Below are positions 25,191 to 32,742 of a DNA stretch of 64,000 nucleotides, in pieces. Position 1 is the stretch's first letter. Each line of letters begins with the position of its first letter. The position numbers were made by a program, and so were the translations under genes. Source of the stretch: an uncultured Prevotellaceae bacterium (GTDB lineage Bacteria > Bacteroidota > Bacteroidia > Bacteroidales > Bacteroidaceae); contig CACYYG010000009.1 in NCBI GenBank assembly GCA_902778535.1, positions 62,001-126,000 of the forward strand, in the 5' to 3' direction. The notes under the pieces are model-generated. The model was not told where the DNA came from and did no database searches. It saw only the letters and a list, made by a program, of their open reading frames with translations.

Positions 25191-27641
25191 CTATGGCTTA
25201 GTACCTATTTGCTGTCCATTACTTTCGGCGTATGTGACACTTTTAATGCCTGCGGCTCCGAAATACTTCTCCAGATTTCCATATAGTACAACCTCCTTAC
25301 CATAGAATTCCGGATGATCCTGCAGGTTAAGGCCTGTTCGCACGGCGTTGTTTGGAAGCTGCACTGGTACACAGTTATTCACATCTGTTTCAGAAGCTTT
25401 GTCCGCTATCAGAATATTAGTCTTTACCGTACATTCGCTATTAAACGCTGCACCTGAAGCAAGCACCTGTCCGCTAACCCATCCAACGATGTATCCCTTG
25501 ACGTACACACCAGTCTTGGTGTTTGAAGTGCCGTTAGCTATAACTGCAGCGACATTGTATGGCTGAGAATATGAGCCTTCACCTGCCGTTTCTCCACCGC
25601 CTGTATTGTCGCCGCCACCAGAATTATCGCCGCCGCCTGCCTCGATGCTCACAAAGTAGGCGTTCATCACCTCAATCTTACCATTATATTCGCCACGATT
25701 GCCAATAATAGTAATGGTGCTTCCTTCCTTGATGCCCTTGGCGGCCACCAAATCCTGGAACTTCTTCTTCTCGCCGCCCTTCTCTGACAGCAGACCGTAG
25801 ACATAGACAGTGCCTGTCTCGTCGACCAAGTCGAAGTTACCATACTGGTCGTTATCCTTCAGATTGGCCACCTTGCCCTTCAGCTGATACCACACGTCAT
25901 TGCTCACTGCAGCAGCATTGAACTGTGCTACGGTGACCGACTGGACTTCGCCGCCAGGATTCGGGTTGGGGTTATCGCCGCCACCAGCCTCGATGCTGAC
26001 GAAGTAGGCGTTCATCACCTCAATCTTGCCATTGTACTCGCCACGGTTGCCGATGATGGTGATGGTGCTTCCTTCCTTGATGCCCTTGGCGGCCACCAAA
26101 TCCTGGAACAGTTTCTTCTCACCGCCCTTCTCTGACAGCAGGCCGTAGACATAGACGGAGCCAGACTCGTCAACCAGGTCGAAGTTGCCGTAGATATCGC
26201 CTTCCTTCAGGTTCGTGACCTTGCCCTTCAGCTCGTACCACACGTCGTTGCTGACAGCTGCAGCATTGAACTCAGCCACCGTCACCTTCTTCACCTCACC
26301 GCCGGGCTGCGGATTGGTGCCGCCGCCTTCGGTCTTACCGTTGAGTGAGTAGATATAACTCTCGTTCTGCGCGGTTTCGGGAGTGTTGCCCTTGTAGTTG
26401 GTCACCTTGCCGCAGATAATGACCTCGTCGCCCTTCTTCGGCAGGTCGCCACCTGTGTACTTCACGTTGCCGAGGTAGAGTGTGCGGAAGACGTAGAACT
26501 TGTCGCCGCTGTCGGTGCCGTCGTCAGAGATGTAGAACGTGCAGTTGCCATACTGGGTGTTGAACTGGTTCTTCTCCTCGATGTCGATAATCTTACCCTT
26601 GATATAAATGTCCTTGTCAGACTTAGCATCGGCAGCCAGTGCATTCGTAAAGGCATTGGCAGCAGCAGCGTTGTAGGGGTCTTCCAGCGTGCCAGAACCC
26701 TTGGCCTCACCACCGGGCTGCGGAGTGTCACCGCCCTCGCTCTTGCCATTCAGCGAGTAGAGGAATGCCTTGTTCTGCACGGTCTCAGGCGTGTTGCCAC
26801 GATAGTTGGTCACCTTGCCACAGACTATCACTTCGTCGCCCTCCTTGATCTGGTCGCCGCTGGTGTACTTCTTGTTGCCCAGATAGAGAGCGCGGAAGAC
26901 TGTGAAACCAGTTGTAGCGGCTGTGCCGTCGTCGCTGATGACAAACGTTGCATTGCCATACTGCGTGCTATACGACTCGGTGACGCTGACCACCTTGCCC
27001 TTGATGTAGACATCCTTCGGACTCTCGGTGTCGCCCACTTCTTTACAGTAGGCAATAGCTGCAGCTGCATTGTAGGGATTCTCGAGGGTGCCGTCGCCAG
27101 TGGGAGTGCCCTCATTGTCGCTGCTATTGTTAGGCTCGCCGCCGCGGTTCTCGCCGTTGAGTTCATAGAGGAAGCCCTCCTTCTGCACGGTCTCGATGGT
27201 ACCGTTGTAGTTGGTAATCTTTGCACAGACAACCACATCGTCACCCACTGCAATCTGTGTGTCGCCGTTGGCAAACTTCTTGTTGCCAAGATACATCACA
27301 CGGTAGGCATAGAACTGGTTGGTGGAGGTGCCGTCCTCAGAAATGTAGAACGTGCCGTTGCCGTATTGCGTAGTGAACTCCTCCTTTACGCTGACCACTT
27401 TTCCCTTGATGTAGTAGTAGTCGCCAGAAATCTCGCCTGATGCCAGGCCGTTGCCATAGTTCAGGGCAGCGATAGCGTTGAAGGGATCGTCCTTCGTACC
27501 CGTGCCCTTGGCACCCTCGATCTCTGTGTTTCCGCCTCCCTTTTCGTAAGGCTTGCCATAAGGCTCAGGCACATCCTCACAAGCGGTGAATGTCATGGCC
27601 GCCATGGCCACAAGCATCAATTTGCTGAATAGTTTTTTCAT
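25191..27641 (-). CDS. Multi-domain surface lipoprotein with DUF6359/OB-fold-like repeats
   Basis: An 816-residue lipoprotein (MKKLFSKLMLVAMAAMTFTA, lipobox Cys near 21). Six modules follow. Three, at about 40-160, 175-295 and 310-425, share G.GT.EDPYNAAAA, YIKGKVVSV, TQYGN.TFYISDDGT and GDEVI.CGKVTNY. Two near-identical modules (about 435-545 and 555-660) share VSNDVWY.LKGKV, YGNFDLVDE, YVYGLLSEKGGEKK and IIGNRGEYNGKIEVMNAYF. A sixth ends the protein. They are joined by Gly/Asn/Pro linkers. The folds look like OB-type beta-barrels, as in extracellular nuclease accessory domains; binding to nucleic acid is inference. It follows a TonB receptor and a DUF5689 lipoprotein on one strand. Confidence 0.75.
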   Translation of the reverse strand: MKKLFSKLMLVAMAAMTFTACEDVPEPYGKPYEKGGGNTEIEGAKGTGTKDDPFNAIAALNYGNGLASGEISGDYYYIKGKVVSVKEEFTTQYGNGTFYISEDGTSTNQFYAYRVMYLGNKKFANGDTQIAVGDDVVVCAKITNYNGTIETVQKEGFLYELNGENRGGEPNNSSDNEGTPTGDGTLENPYNAAAAIAYCKEVGDTESPKDVYIKGKVVSVTESYSTQYGNATFVISDDGTAATTGFTVFRALYLGNKKYTSGDQIKEGDEVIVCGKVTNYRGNTPETVQNKAFLYSLNGKSEGGDTPQPGGEAKGSGTLEDPYNAAAANAFTNALAADAKSDKDIYIKGKIIDIEEKNQFNTQYGNCTFYISDDGTDSGDKFYVFRTLYLGNVKYTGGDLPKKGDEVIICGKVTNYKGNTPETAQNESYIYSLNGKTEGGGTNPQPGGEVKKVTVAEFNAAAVSNDVWYELKGKVTNLKEGDIYGNFDLVDESGSVYVYGLLSEKGGEKKLFQDLVAAKGIKEGSTITIIGNRGEYNGKIEVMNAYFVSIEAGGGDNPNPNPGGEVQSVTVAQFNAAAVSNDVWYQLKGKVANLKDNDQYGNFDLVDETGTVYVYGLLSEKGGEKKKFQDLVAAKGIKEGSTITIIGNRGEYNGKIEVMNAYFVSIEAGGGDNSGGGDNTGGGETAGEGSYSQPYNVAAVIANGTSNTKTGVYVKGYIVGWVSGQVLASGAAFNSECTVKTNILIADKASETDVNNCVPVQLPNNAVRTGLNLQDHPEFYGKEVVLYGNLEKYFGAAGIKSVTYAESNGQQIGTKP
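25641..26300 (-). repeat. Tandem near-identical module pair inside the DUF6359-type gene
   Basis: The two OB-like modules align at a 348-bp (116-codon) offset. A long core around CTTGATGCCCTTGGCGGCC is identical at DNA level while flanks differ mainly by synonymous bases, the pattern expected from recent duplication or gene conversion. Confidence 0.8.
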
Positions 27642-27652
27642 ATCTTTTTGCA

Positions 27653-27689
27653 TTTTACAGTTTTCAATCTTCAATTATCAATATTCAAT
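27653..27689. repeat. Iterated TTCAATC/TTCAAT intergenic units
   Basis: Between the two lipoprotein genes the sequence reads as several TTCAAT-type hexamer/heptamer units. Related runs lie at 28581-28619, 44526-44556 and (other orientation) 13239-13257. Confidence 0.8.
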
Positions 27690-28580
27690 CTACTCCAACA
27701 CCTCGATGTCACTCTCTTGGCGAATGAGAATCTGCCAGGTGTCGTTGCTGCCGCTGGCATAGCGTGTGGCAATGCCGGTGATGTTGCACCTCTTAGGCTT
27801 CTTGTTTACGTTATCGTAAGGAAGCGTGAGGGAAGCAAACCTGGCGTAGGTGCTGGTGCGGATGACCACATTCGACTTTTCGTCGTTGATCTTGATGTTG
27901 CGGTTGACACAGCCACCCACCACGGTAGCGCTGCCGTCGCTGGGAGCGAAAGTGTTGGTGCCGTTGGCGTCGGTAAAGGTGACATTCTTGATGACAACCA
28001 GTTTGCCGCAGTTCTCATCCTTATTCATCTTCTCGTCAAACTCGATGGGAGTAAGCTTCGAGGGATCGGGCGTGCCGACAATTCTGAAGTGTTTCTGGAA
28101 GATGTCCTTATTCATGCGGCCTATGCTGGAGCCGTTGTAGGGCTGTCCTAACTCGGGCTGCTTGCGATAGCCGCCGATGTAGAGGTCTTTCAAGTCGATG
28201 ATGATTTCCTGTCCGAGGGCAAGGAATCCGCTCAGGCCGCTCTGGTTGACGGCGACGATGAGCGCGCCCGTCTCGTCCTGCAAGGAGAACTGCTTGTAAA
28301 GGTTGCTGCCGATGTCGTTGCCAGAAACGAGTCCGCGAATCTTGATGTTCTCGGTAATCTGCTTGTTGGCGTCGGTCGAGGCAAAGACATTGGGATACAG
28401 GGTCTTCAGCTCAGCAATAGTGATGATATTCTCTTCGCTGATATTGTTGTTGCCGTAGGGAACGTTCACCGGGTCTTCCCAGTCTTTCTGACAAGAGGTC
28501 AGCGCTAAGCTGAATGACAAATGACAAATGATTAATGATAAACCTATCACCCACTGTCTGCTCTTTATCTTCGTTTTCAT
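27690..28580 (-). CDS. DUF5689 surface lipoprotein
   Basis: A 296-residue lipoprotein from ATG 28580 with a lipobox at LALTSC. DUF5689 signs: ITIAELKTLYPNVFA, IRGLVSGNDIGSNLYKQFSL, DETGALIVAVNQSGL and a second half LVVIKNVTFTDANGT..., consistent with one or two OB-like barrels. The hydrophobic core of the signal peptide (GLSLIICHLSFSLA) is encoded by iterated ATTTGTC/ATCATT units at 28513-28544. It sits between the TonB receptor (41 bp upstream) and the multi-domain lipoprotein (48 bp downstream). Families of this kind travel with TonB receptors in Bacteroidales; ligand unknown. Confidence 0.8.
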   Translation of the reverse strand: MKTKIKSRQWVIGLSLIICHLSFSLALTSCQKDWEDPVNVPYGNNNISEENIITIAELKTLYPNVFASTDANKQITENIKIRGLVSGNDIGSNLYKQFSLQDETGALIVAVNQSGLSGFLALGQEIIIDLKDLYIGGYRKQPELGQPYNGSSIGRMNKDIFQKHFRIVGTPDPSKLTPIEFDEKMNKDENCGKLVVIKNVTFTDANGTNTFAPSDGSATVVGGCVNRNIKINDEKSNVVIRTSTYARFASLTLPYDNVNKKPKRCNITGIATRYASGSNDTWQILIRQESDIEVLE

Positions 28581-28619
28581 AATTTTCAATTTTCAATCTT
28601 CAATCTTCAATCTTCAATT
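28581..28619. repeat. Iterated TTCAATC units between receptor and DUF5689 genes
   Basis: The whole 41-bp gap consists of AATTTTCAATTTTCAAT followed by repeated CTTCAAT units. Translation of the DUF5689 gene therefore starts directly from an AAATTG/GATTGAA-rich leader. Confidence 0.85.
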
Positions 28620-28621
28620 AC

Positions 28622-31186
28622 TTAGAAGTAGTAGGTGGCCATGAACATGCCGTTGGCACCATTAGCGTAGAACTTGTAGGGACTGTTCTGGAACGAGTAG
28701 TTGCGAATGGTGGCTCCTGTCTCGTCCAAATCGATACGGCTCTGCTCACGTCCGCCAGTCACAATGCTCGTGTTGTTGAGGATGTTGGTGAGCATGAGGT
28801 TGAAGCCGAGGCGGCGTCCGTGTCCGAGGCGGAACTGGCGACCGATGCTGGCATCGAGCATGAATCCTCCGTGTCCCTTAGCCTGGTCGGGAATGTTGGT
28901 AAGGTTGCCCTCATTGTCATAGGCATTCATCTGACCTATAAGATACTTGTACATACGCGTAACAGGCGTATAGTATAGGTAGATGCGGTCGTAGTAGTTA
29001 CCAATGAGGTCGATATACCAGCCATTGGCGTGGTAACTGAGGTCAAGGCTGAAAGCGCTGAGCGGGGTATTGCCCTCGCGCATGCCCTTGTTCAGACATT
29101 TGTCAATGTATTCGTGACCGTCGCTGGCCTGCACAAAGTTCAGGTCGGCGTTATTGGTGTACTTGGCTTCGCCGATAGTGGCCAGGGCCTTGATGTTCAG
29201 CCATTCAGTGGCCTTGATGTTCAAGCCAGCCTCCACGCCGTAATATTCCTTTTCGATACCAGTCAGCGAGACGTAGGTGAAGGTGTTGTAATTGTCATTG
29301 TAGAACATGTTCTGCTCGGTGACATCCTTCAGCTTGCTGTAGTATCCGTTGATGTTCAATTTGACGATTGAGTTCTTCAGCTGGTAGCCCACCTCGGCCG
29401 AGAGCACCTTTTCGTTCTTCAGGTTGCGCACGAAGTCGTTGTTGATCTGTTCGGCCTGGAAGGCGGTGCGCGGCGCAGGCGTCTTCAGCTCATAGCCGCC
29501 GCCCAGCATGAAGGCGTGGCCCTTGCCCAAGTTGAAGTGGATGCCGGCCTTGCCGCCTCCGTCGAGGAAGCTGGCCGTCTTGCTCTTGCCGTAGGAGTTG
29601 TCTACCCACTGCTGAGTGTTCTCGTCGAAGAAATAGGCCAAGCCGTGGCGCATCTTACCTTCGCGCTGCATGGTTGTGCCGGCAATGCGTCCGTTGACGA
29701 AGACGTGTGCACGGCTCAGGTCGACAGAGTATCCAGCCCAGGCCTGTGCCTTGTTGACGAAGATGTTGTAGTCGTAGCCGAAGCGGTCGCCCTCCTTGAC
29801 AGACTTGTTGGGGTTGTTCAGGTCATACTGAGCCTCATTGCCGCCTTCGCCGAAGTCCTTGATGACGTAGGTGTTGACATTGTGGAACGACCATGCGCCC
29901 AGCAGGTCATCCATCGTCTGATAGTGCATGCCCTTGTTGGTCGAGAGCTGGATGCCGGCGTGCAGCTGCGAGTTCTTCGAAAGCTGCTTGTCGAGATAGC
30001 TTGAGAGCGAGAGTGCCATCTGGTCGTCGTGATAGCGCTGTACGTAGTACATAGCATCGGCACCCTGGTAGTTGGCCATGCGGTTGGCATAGTACATCTT
30101 GTCCCACTGCACCTGACGGTTCTCCTTCGAAGCGGTGAAATAGTCGTAGGCAGCCTGCCAGTTGGCCACTGCAATAGCATCCTGGTCACCCTGGAACGGC
30201 TCCCATACATCGTAGTAGGCGCTGGGCATGCCGCTGTAGTAGTCGGGTGCGGGATTTGACGTATTGTTATAGTTCAGTCGGCTGCTGCTGTACATAGAAT
30301 ACTTGCCCAAGAGCGACGTGACGAGCTTTGTGTCCTGGTCGATGTTCCAGTCCCAGGTAAAGAGTGCCGCGGGTGCAAAGTCCTTCACAATACGCGAGTT
30401 ACGCTTCTTGCCGTCCTGATAGCCCCACACGGAATTATACTGGCGGTCGTTGGCCATCCAATACATCTCGTCGGTCGAAGCTGCCTGCGTGCCGCGCTCT
30501 GTGGGATTGCCAAAAGTGACCAGCGACACGGAGTGTGCGTCGTTCAGGCGTTTTTCAGCGCCAAGGAAATAACTCAGCGAATTGTAGCTCGTGCCCTCAA
30601 CGAAGCCGATACCGTCGCCCCAGCGGTAGGTGAGACTGCCGGTCAGCGCCCATCCGTTCTCCATCAGGCCCGTGTTGTAGGTGTACATCACGCGAGTGTT
30701 GTAGTTACGGTTGGCTCCTGCCACGCTGGCCCTTCCTCCAGTAGCAAAGCTCGACGGCCGGAAATTGTAGTTGCTGGCTCCGCCCATGCCGCTCATTGCG
30801 AAGGTGTTGTCCTCGAAAGGCAGCGCCGACTCCTGCGAGCGTGTCTGATTGTTCAGTCCGCCGACGAAGGAGTAGCGAAACTCACCGCGCTCAATGTCGT
30901 TTACGGGATTGCCGTTGATGTACATGTCGTTGTACTTCGAGCCGAAAGCGCGGTATTTGAACCTTGCAGGCGAGAAGCGATAACCCACCTCGCTGGCATA
31001 GACATTGCGGTTGGAGGAGATGACGGTGACATTCTGCGCCACGTTGTCCTCCTCAACTAACTGTGCCTCCGTAAAGGTGAACGCCTGCTCGTTCTGCACG
31101 TCGATGGCCAGCGAGTCCACCTCCTGAGCCTGCAAGGCCGAGGTGGCACATAGTGCCATCGCCGCAAGTAACAGCTTTTTGTCCAT
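28622..31186 (-). CDS. TonB-dependent outer-membrane receptor
   Basis: An 854-residue outer-membrane barrel from ATG 31186 (MDKKLLLAAMALCATSALQA). There is no carboxypeptidase-like N-terminal domain; a plug-like region (about 40-150; NVTVISSNRNVYASEVGY, MYINGNPVNDIERGEF) leads into a long beta-rich barrel with alternating aromatic pattern, ending ANGANGMFMATYYF with a C-terminal Phe as usual for barrel insertion. No SusD-like partner is present; instead two OB-fold-type lipoproteins follow. The ligand cannot be read from sequence; see findings. A TATCTTTG box at 31223-31230 precedes it. Confidence 0.85.
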   Translation of the reverse strand: MDKKLLLAAMALCATSALQAQEVDSLAIDVQNEQAFTFTEAQLVEEDNVAQNVTVISSNRNVYASEVGYRFSPARFKYRAFGSKYNDMYINGNPVNDIERGEFRYSFVGGLNNQTRSQESALPFEDNTFAMSGMGGASNYNFRPSSFATGGRASVAGANRNYNTRVMYTYNTGLMENGWALTGSLTYRWGDGIGFVEGTSYNSLSYFLGAEKRLNDAHSVSLVTFGNPTERGTQAASTDEMYWMANDRQYNSVWGYQDGKKRNSRIVKDFAPAALFTWDWNIDQDTKLVTSLLGKYSMYSSSRLNYNNTSNPAPDYYSGMPSAYYDVWEPFQGDQDAIAVANWQAAYDYFTASKENRQVQWDKMYYANRMANYQGADAMYYVQRYHDDQMALSLSSYLDKQLSKNSQLHAGIQLSTNKGMHYQTMDDLLGAWSFHNVNTYVIKDFGEGGNEAQYDLNNPNKSVKEGDRFGYDYNIFVNKAQAWAGYSVDLSRAHVFVNGRIAGTTMQREGKMRHGLAYFFDENTQQWVDNSYGKSKTASFLDGGGKAGIHFNLGKGHAFMLGGGYELKTPAPRTAFQAEQINNDFVRNLKNEKVLSAEVGYQLKNSIVKLNINGYYSKLKDVTEQNMFYNDNYNTFTYVSLTGIEKEYYGVEAGLNIKATEWLNIKALATIGEAKYTNNADLNFVQASDGHEYIDKCLNKGMREGNTPLSAFSLDLSYHANGWYIDLIGNYYDRIYLYYTPVTRMYKYLIGQMNAYDNEGNLTNIPDQAKGHGGFMLDASIGRQFRLGHGRRLGFNLMLTNILNNTSIVTGGREQSRIDLDETGATIRNYSFQNSPYKFYANGANGMFMATYYF

Positions 31187-31222
31187 AAGTAGATTTTTAG
31201 TGATTAATAGATAATATTTGTG

Positions 31223-31230
31223 CAAAGATA
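31223..31230 (-). promoter_or_regulatory. -7 promoter box of the TonB receptor operon
   Basis: Minus-strand TATCTTTG, 36 bp before ATG 31186. A palindrome array lies about 120 bp further upstream. Confidence 0.7.
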
Positions 31231-31352
31231 AAACAAAAAAACGAAACTGCCAACCTTTTGGAGAAAAAAAAATAAGCGACAAAGAAAAAAATAGCTTTGC
31301 AAAAATTCACTGCAAAGCCGTACTGTCGTTAAAAGGATGATGGTTTCATTTC

Positions 31353-31435
31353 GTACACACCGTGTGTACGAAAAATACACACCGTGTGTACTAAAAATAC
31401 ACACCGTGTGTACGAAAGATACACACGGTGTGTAC
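31353..31435. repeat. Array of four 17-bp palindromes at 22-bp steps (second sequence type)
   Basis: Units at 31353-31369 (GTACACACCGTGTGTAC), 31375-31391, 31397-31413 and 31419-31435, the last three starting AT instead of GT and the last with CACGGTG at the centre. Spacers are GAAAA, TAAAA and GAAAG. Every step is exactly 22 bp. It lies between the Gly-rich protein gene and the TonB receptor promoter. Confidence 0.95.
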
Positions 31436-31459
31436 GAAATTAAAGCATACGCCTGACAA

Positions 31460-32572
31460 TTATCTGCGTGATCCGCCGAATCCTCCGCGATGTCCGCCGC
31501 CTCCTGCGCCGCCTCCGCGTGTGGCACCGCCGCCTACAGAGCCGCCCGTAGAACGGCCGCCGCCGAAGGAGCCACCGGAACGACTGCCGGTGCTGGGAGT
31601 GCTGCCGCCTACTGAACCGCCAGTGGAACGGGTGCCACCGAAGGAACCGCTGGAACGACTGCCGCCGAAGGAACCAGAGCCACCACCGGGGTTACCGCTG
31701 CCGAAGCTGCCGCGAGTGCCAGGGCCTGCGCCGCCACCATTGTTGCCGGGGCCGCCGCCGGGGTTACCGCTGCCGAAGCTGCCGCGATTGCCAGAACCAC
31801 CGTCATAGTTGCCGCGATTGCCGGGACCGCCGCCAGGGTTGCCGTTGCCGAAGCTGCCGCGATTGCCGGGACCACCGCCAGGGTTGCCGTTGCCGAAGCT
31901 GCCGCGATTGCCGTTGCCGAAGCTGCCGCGATTGCCGTTGCCGAAGCTGCCGCGATTGCCGTTGCCAGCAGGAGGATTGCCGGGGCCACCGCCAGTGATG
32001 TGCGTCGAGCTGTGACGGCCTCCACCGGGCTGCGGGCGGTAGTCGCCACGATCCCATCCGCTGCGCATACCGAAGTGGGTGTCGCGAGTGACATGACCGG
32101 GACGGTAGAAGTCACGACGGCCCTCATAGAAGCTGCGGCCGTTGTTCATGCGCCAGCTGTGACCGCCACGGTAGGTGTTGTAGAAGTGCGGACGTCCGAA
32201 GTAGAAGTAGTCGCGATGCGGATAGCGGGCGTAGATGCCGAAATGCCAATAGCCGCGCTCCCAGAACAACGGACGGTAGAAATAGTGGGCTGCACGATAC
32301 AAATCCCACTGCCATGAGAACAGGATGTAGCTGAGGTCGAGGTTGCGGCGCTCCCAGTAGGGACCGTACACGTCGTACTCGCTGGTGACACCCATCAGGT
32401 AGTCGAGGTTTATCTCGTAGGCGGCCTCATACTGAGCATCCGTCAGATTGAGCTCATAAGCCATCTTGTCGGTGAGGAAGAGGGCCTCCTCGCGAGCCTG
32501 CTCGTAGGACATGGCGCTGGCGTTCACTGCTATCGTCAGGAAAGCCATCAGGGTAAACATCATCTTCTTCAT
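31460..32572 (-). CDS. Secreted Gly-rich low-complexity protein
   Basis: A 370-residue exported protein: signal peptide MKKMMFTLMAFLTIAVNASA, a conserved aromatic head (about 20-165; YEQAREEALFLTDKMAYELN, YWERRNLDLSYILF, PLFWERGYWHFGIYARYPHRD) and a long tail (about 185-370) of Gly/Asn/Arg/Ser repeats such as NRGSFGNG and NPGGGPG. The head is typical of an uncharacterised Bacteroides/Prevotella family. The tail, very rich in Gly and Arg, suggests an unstructured, possibly surface-binding segment; no function is established. Promoter at 32621-32628. Confidence 0.75.
   Translation of the reverse strand: MKKMMFTLMAFLTIAVNASAMSYEQAREEALFLTDKMAYELNLTDAQYEAAYEINLDYLMGVTSEYDVYGPYWERRNLDLSYILFSWQWDLYRAAHYFYRPLFWERGYWHFGIYARYPHRDYFYFGRPHFYNTYRGGHSWRMNNGRSFYEGRRDFYRPGHVTRDTHFGMRSGWDRGDYRPQPGGGRHSSTHITGGGPGNPPAGNGNRGSFGNGNRGSFGNGNRGSFGNGNPGGGPGNRGSFGNGNPGGGPGNRGNYDGGSGNRGSFGSGNPGGGPGNNGGGAGPGTRGSFGSGNPGGGSGSFGGSRSSGSFGGTRSTGGSVGGSTPSTGSRSGGSFGGGRSTGGSVGGGATRGGGAGGGGHRGGFGGSRR
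31700..31975 (-). repeat. Short in-frame tandem repeats in the Gly-rich tail
   Basis: Units encoding GNRGSFGN and GNPGGGPG recur with near-identical codons (for example GCCGAAGCTGCCGCGATTGC repeated several times on the plus strand). Such arrays expand and contract easily, so tail length should vary between strains. Confidence 0.85.
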
Positions 32573-32620
32573 AGTTGTATTGTTTAAATGGTTTGACATG
32601 CTGTTTTATTGTTTCTGTTG

Positions 32621-32628
32621 CAAAAGTA
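32621..32628 (-). promoter_or_regulatory. -7 promoter box of the Gly-rich protein gene
   Basis: Minus-strand TACTTTTG, 48 bp before ATG 32572. Confidence 0.65.
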
Positions 32629-32714
32629 GCGTGTTTTTTGCACCCCCGCAAAGGATTTTCCCTAATTTGGCGGGGGAAAATCCCTAAAAATTTGGATATT
32701 CTCTCGCTTATTAG

Positions 32715-32722
32715 TATCTTTG
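32715..32722 (+). promoter_or_regulatory. -7 promoter box of the Wzi-like gene
   Basis: TATCTTTG, 20 bp before ATG 32743; back to back with the promoter at 32621-32628. Confidence 0.7.
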
Positions 32723-32742
32723 CACGTCCTTTATAATAAATA

